26,544 bases of DNA. Source: Tubiluchus corallicola. Lineage: Eukaryota > Priapulida > Priapulimorpha > Priapulimorphida > Tubiluchidae. Shown piece after piece: positions 24,799 through 26,544 of the stretch. The position numbers and the translations under genes were made by a program. Position 1 is the stretch's first letter. Every line of letters begins with the position of its first letter. Below the pieces are notes generated by a model. That model had not been told where the DNA came from. It saw only the letters and a list, made by a program, of their open reading frames with translations, and did no database searches. Location: the NCBI GenBank assembly GCA_030141605.1, contig JAQGDQ010002425.1, positions 1-26,544 of the forward strand, written 5' to 3'.

Positions 24799-26295
24799 AT
24801 GAAGAAAAATGTAAATAGGAGAGATTTTATTAAAAAGACTGGTACTTACACAGCTGGTATTGCTGCTGGAGGTGCATTGCTTAGCAAGGTTTCTAATGCC
24901 TATGCCGCTGTTCCAGCGGTGAACAAGTCTGCAAATTATGTTTCTCCTAATGATAGATTAAACATAGCCGCAGTTGGTGTAGGTGGTATGGGTAGACGTA
25001 ACTTAAAGCAAATTACGGGGCAAAATATTGTTGCTTTGTGTGATGTCGATTGGAAGTACGCAAAAAAGTGTTTCGAAGATTACCCTAAGGCTGCTAAGTA
25101 TAAGGATTACCGTAAGATGTTGGAGCGAAAAGATATTGATGCAGTAGTTATTGCAACTACCGACCATACTCATGCTTGTATTGCAGCTCAAGCAATGCGT
25201 CAAGGTTTGCACGTGTTTGTTCAAAAGCCACTTACACATAGTGTTTACGAGTCGCGAGTATTGACCAATTTAGCCAACGAGTATAAGGTTGCGACACAAA
25301 TGGGAAATCAAGGTAATTCTGGGGAAGGTATTCGTACGGTTTGTGAGTGGATTTGGGATGGTGCTATCGGAGAGATAAACAAGGTTGATACTTGGACGAA
25401 TAGGCCTATATGGCCACAAGGGCTAGAGCGCCCGAAAAAGTCTATGAAAGTTCCTAAAACACTGGATTGGGATTTGTTTTTAGGCCCTGCAGCTCATAGA
25501 CCCTATCATTCTGCTTATACTCCTTGGAATTGGAGAGGTTGGTGGGATTTTGGTACCGGAGCTTTGGGAGATATGGCTTGTCATATTATAGACCCTGCAT
25601 TTAAGGCATTGAAGTTGGAATATCCTATTGCCATAGAGGGAACTTCTTCTGCTATCAATACTGAATCTGCTCCTAATGCTGAGAGGGTAAAATACTATTT
25701 TCCAAAGCGAAAAAGTTTAGCTAAGGTGGGTATGCCAGCTGTGGAAATCACTTGGACTGACGGGGGTATCTTGCCTATTATTCCTAAGGAAATTAAAGAT
25801 GGTAGAGAATTAGACAGAGATGGAGGAGTAATTTTCCACGGAACAAAGGGAACTCTCGTTTGCGGAACTTATGGTAGAGACCCACGCTTGTTTATTGGAG
25901 GAAAAGAAGCTACCCAAGATTATAAAGCCCCTAAGGTGTTGAGAAGAATAGAAACAACTCACGAAATGGATTGGGTAAGAGCTTGTAAAGAATCTCCTGA
26001 AAATAGGGTAGAGGCAAGTTCGGAGTTCAATTACGCAGGTCCTTTAAATGAGATGGTAGTTATGGGTGTGGTAGCAGTTAGACTTCAGGATTTGAGGAGA
26101 AAATTGGAGTGGGATGGAAAAAATATGAAGTTTACTAATATTGCCAATGACGATGAGATACGGGTAATTACAACGGACAAGTTTAGTGTTGTAGATGGAG
26201 ACCCTAAGTGGGATACTCAATATAAAACCTTTAACGCTAAGGAAACAGCCGAGGAGTATATAAAACATACTTACAGAGAAGGGTGGGAGTTGTGA
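24799..26295 (+). CDS. Second Tat-signal Gfo/Idh/MocA-family oxidoreductase
   Basis: 498 residues, ATG at 24799. The Tat leader is clearer than in its neighbour: NRRDFIKKTG, hydrophobic AGIAAGGALL, then a SNAYA cleavage site near residue 36. The nucleotide-binding motif is LNIAAVGVGGMGRR (54-67), followed by DAVVIATTDHTHA (114-126). The usual EKP is QKP here (142-144, HVFVQKPLTH), a substitution common in this exported subgroup. WNWRGWWDFGTGALGDMACH (243-262) supplies the substrate-side Asp258 and His262. Likely a periplasmic sugar or glycoside oxidoreductase with bound cofactor, working in sequence or as a pair with the 23232 product. The substrate is unknown; in Bacteroidota such pairs occur in 3-keto-glycoside pathways. 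Confidence 0.92.
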   Translation: MKKNVNRRDFIKKTGTYTAGIAAGGALLSKVSNAYAAVPAVNKSANYVSPNDRLNIAAVGVGGMGRRNLKQITGQNIVALCDVDWKYAKKCFEDYPKAAKYKDYRKMLERKDIDAVVIATTDHTHACIAAQAMRQGLHVFVQKPLTHSVYESRVLTNLANEYKVATQMGNQGNSGEGIRTVCEWIWDGAIGEINKVDTWTNRPIWPQGLERPKKSMKVPKTLDWDLFLGPAAHRPYHSAYTPWNWRGWWDFGTGALGDMACHIIDPAFKALKLEYPIAIEGTSSAINTESAPNAERVKYYFPKRKSLAKVGMPAVEITWTDGGILPIIPKEIKDGRELDRDGGVIFHGTKGTLVCGTYGRDPRLFIGGKEATQDYKAPKVLRRIETTHEMDWVRACKESPENRVEASSEFNYAGPLNEMVVMGVVAVRLQDLRRKLEWDGKNMKFTNIANDDEIRVITTDKFSVVDGDPKWDTQYKTFNAKETAEEYIKHTYREGWEL

Positions 26296-26386
26296 TAATT
26301 TTTATTTATGTATTAAATTAATTTTTATAACTTAAAGTTTAAACTTTGAGTTTGTTTATTTATAATCTTAAAATATTATTAATCTA

Positions 26387-26544
26387 ATGATGAAATTAAA
26401 TAATTTTTTTAACAGTGTGATAGTGTTAACTGTAATTGGTTTAACATCTTCTTGTTGCTCTTCTGGCGGAGGAGACAAGTCGTGCGGAAAGAGTAGTAGT
26501 AAGAAGGAAAAAGCCTGTAAAAGCGAGATAAACACTTTGTCTAA
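26387..26544 (+). CDS. Cys-rich lipoprotein, 3'-truncated by window edge
   Basis: Only the first 52 codons are present, still open at the last base. Two ATGs are adjacent (26387 and 26390); either may start it. Leader NSVIVLTVIGLTSSC (Cys23 if counted from the first Met) gives a lipobox followed directly by a second Cys, then SSGGGDKSCGKSSSKKEKAC, a low-complexity linker with further cysteines. The rest, including any domain, is outside the window. It lies 91 bp after the second oxidoreductase and probably belongs to the same operon. In similar clusters a DUF1080 (3-keto-disaccharide hydrolase-like) lipoprotein or a sugar isomerase-like gene is found here; that is a guess from context. Confidence 0.7.
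   Translation, partial: MMKLNNFFNSVIVLTVIGLTSSCCSSGGGDKSCGKSSSKKEKACKSEINTLS

Noticed and set aside
26334-26347. Palindrome AAAGTTTAAACTTT between the second oxidoreductase and the last gene
   Set aside because: Short and almost all A/T; such symmetry is frequent at this base composition, and no promoter boxes flank it.
1-26544. CRISPR arrays, tRNA or rRNA genes, insertion sequences, integrases
   Set aside because: I looked for regularly spaced repeats, cloverleaf-type sequences and transposase or recombinase motifs and saw none.

Overview
The window looks like a polysaccharide-utilisation region of a low-GC (roughly 35-37 %, estimated by eye) member of the Bacteroidota. The reasons are two SusC/SusD pairs plus a third SusD cut by the left edge, SPII lipoprotein leaders on most exported proteins, SusF-like and PKD-like surface lipoproteins, and promoter boxes of the TTTG-N20-TAnnTTTG type. 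I cannot name the genus from sequence alone.

Layout. (a) 1-1227 (+): 3' part of a susD-like gene whose start and presumed susC partner lie outside the window. (b) 1228-6342: an accessory patch of a different character. It holds Ig-like (DUF5018-type) repeat lipoprotein genes on + alternating with phage tail-fibre-like genes on -, in convergent pairs. One pair is intact (2875-4359 / 4449-5195), one is decayed (1522-2213 / 2224-2742), and a 76-bp scrap of a further tail gene remains (1413-1488). A second tail-fibre gene (5217-5867) and a small HTH regulator (6133-6342) lie upstream of the intact tail gene. No capsid, terminase, integrase or transposase is visible. (c) 6343-6911: mostly non-coding. 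(d) 6912-16111 (-): a probable operon read right to left: susC (frameshifted), susD, right-handed beta-helix lipoprotein (frameshifted), PKD-like lipoprotein, S1 sulfatase. This fits capture and processing of a sulfated glycan, if the frameshifts are not real in the living population. (e) 16112-16487: intergenic, with strong inverted repeats. (f) 16488-22120 (-): a second operon, susC-susD-susF-like, tightly spaced. Its upstream region has a perfect 20-bp LacI-family-type palindrome. (g) 22121-22733: divergent intergenic region. (h) 22734-26544 (+): DoxX-family membrane protein, two Tat-signal Gfo/Idh/MocA oxidoreductases, and the start of a Cys-rich lipoprotein. This layout recalls Bacteroidota clusters that oxidise glycosides or sugars outside the cytoplasm.

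Taken together: SusC/D systems import oligosaccharides, surface lipoproteins bind glycan, the sulfatase and beta-helix protein would trim it, and the rightmost operon would act oxidatively on sugars in the periplasm. No glycoside hydrolase, HTCS, ECF sigma/anti-sigma pair or LacI gene is present in the window, so regulators and most catabolic enzymes must be elsewhere. The most unusual part is the tail-fibre/Ig-lipoprotein array at 1.4-5.9 kb. The two single-base frameshifts in one operon and the inverted-repeat structure in front of it also deserve checking.
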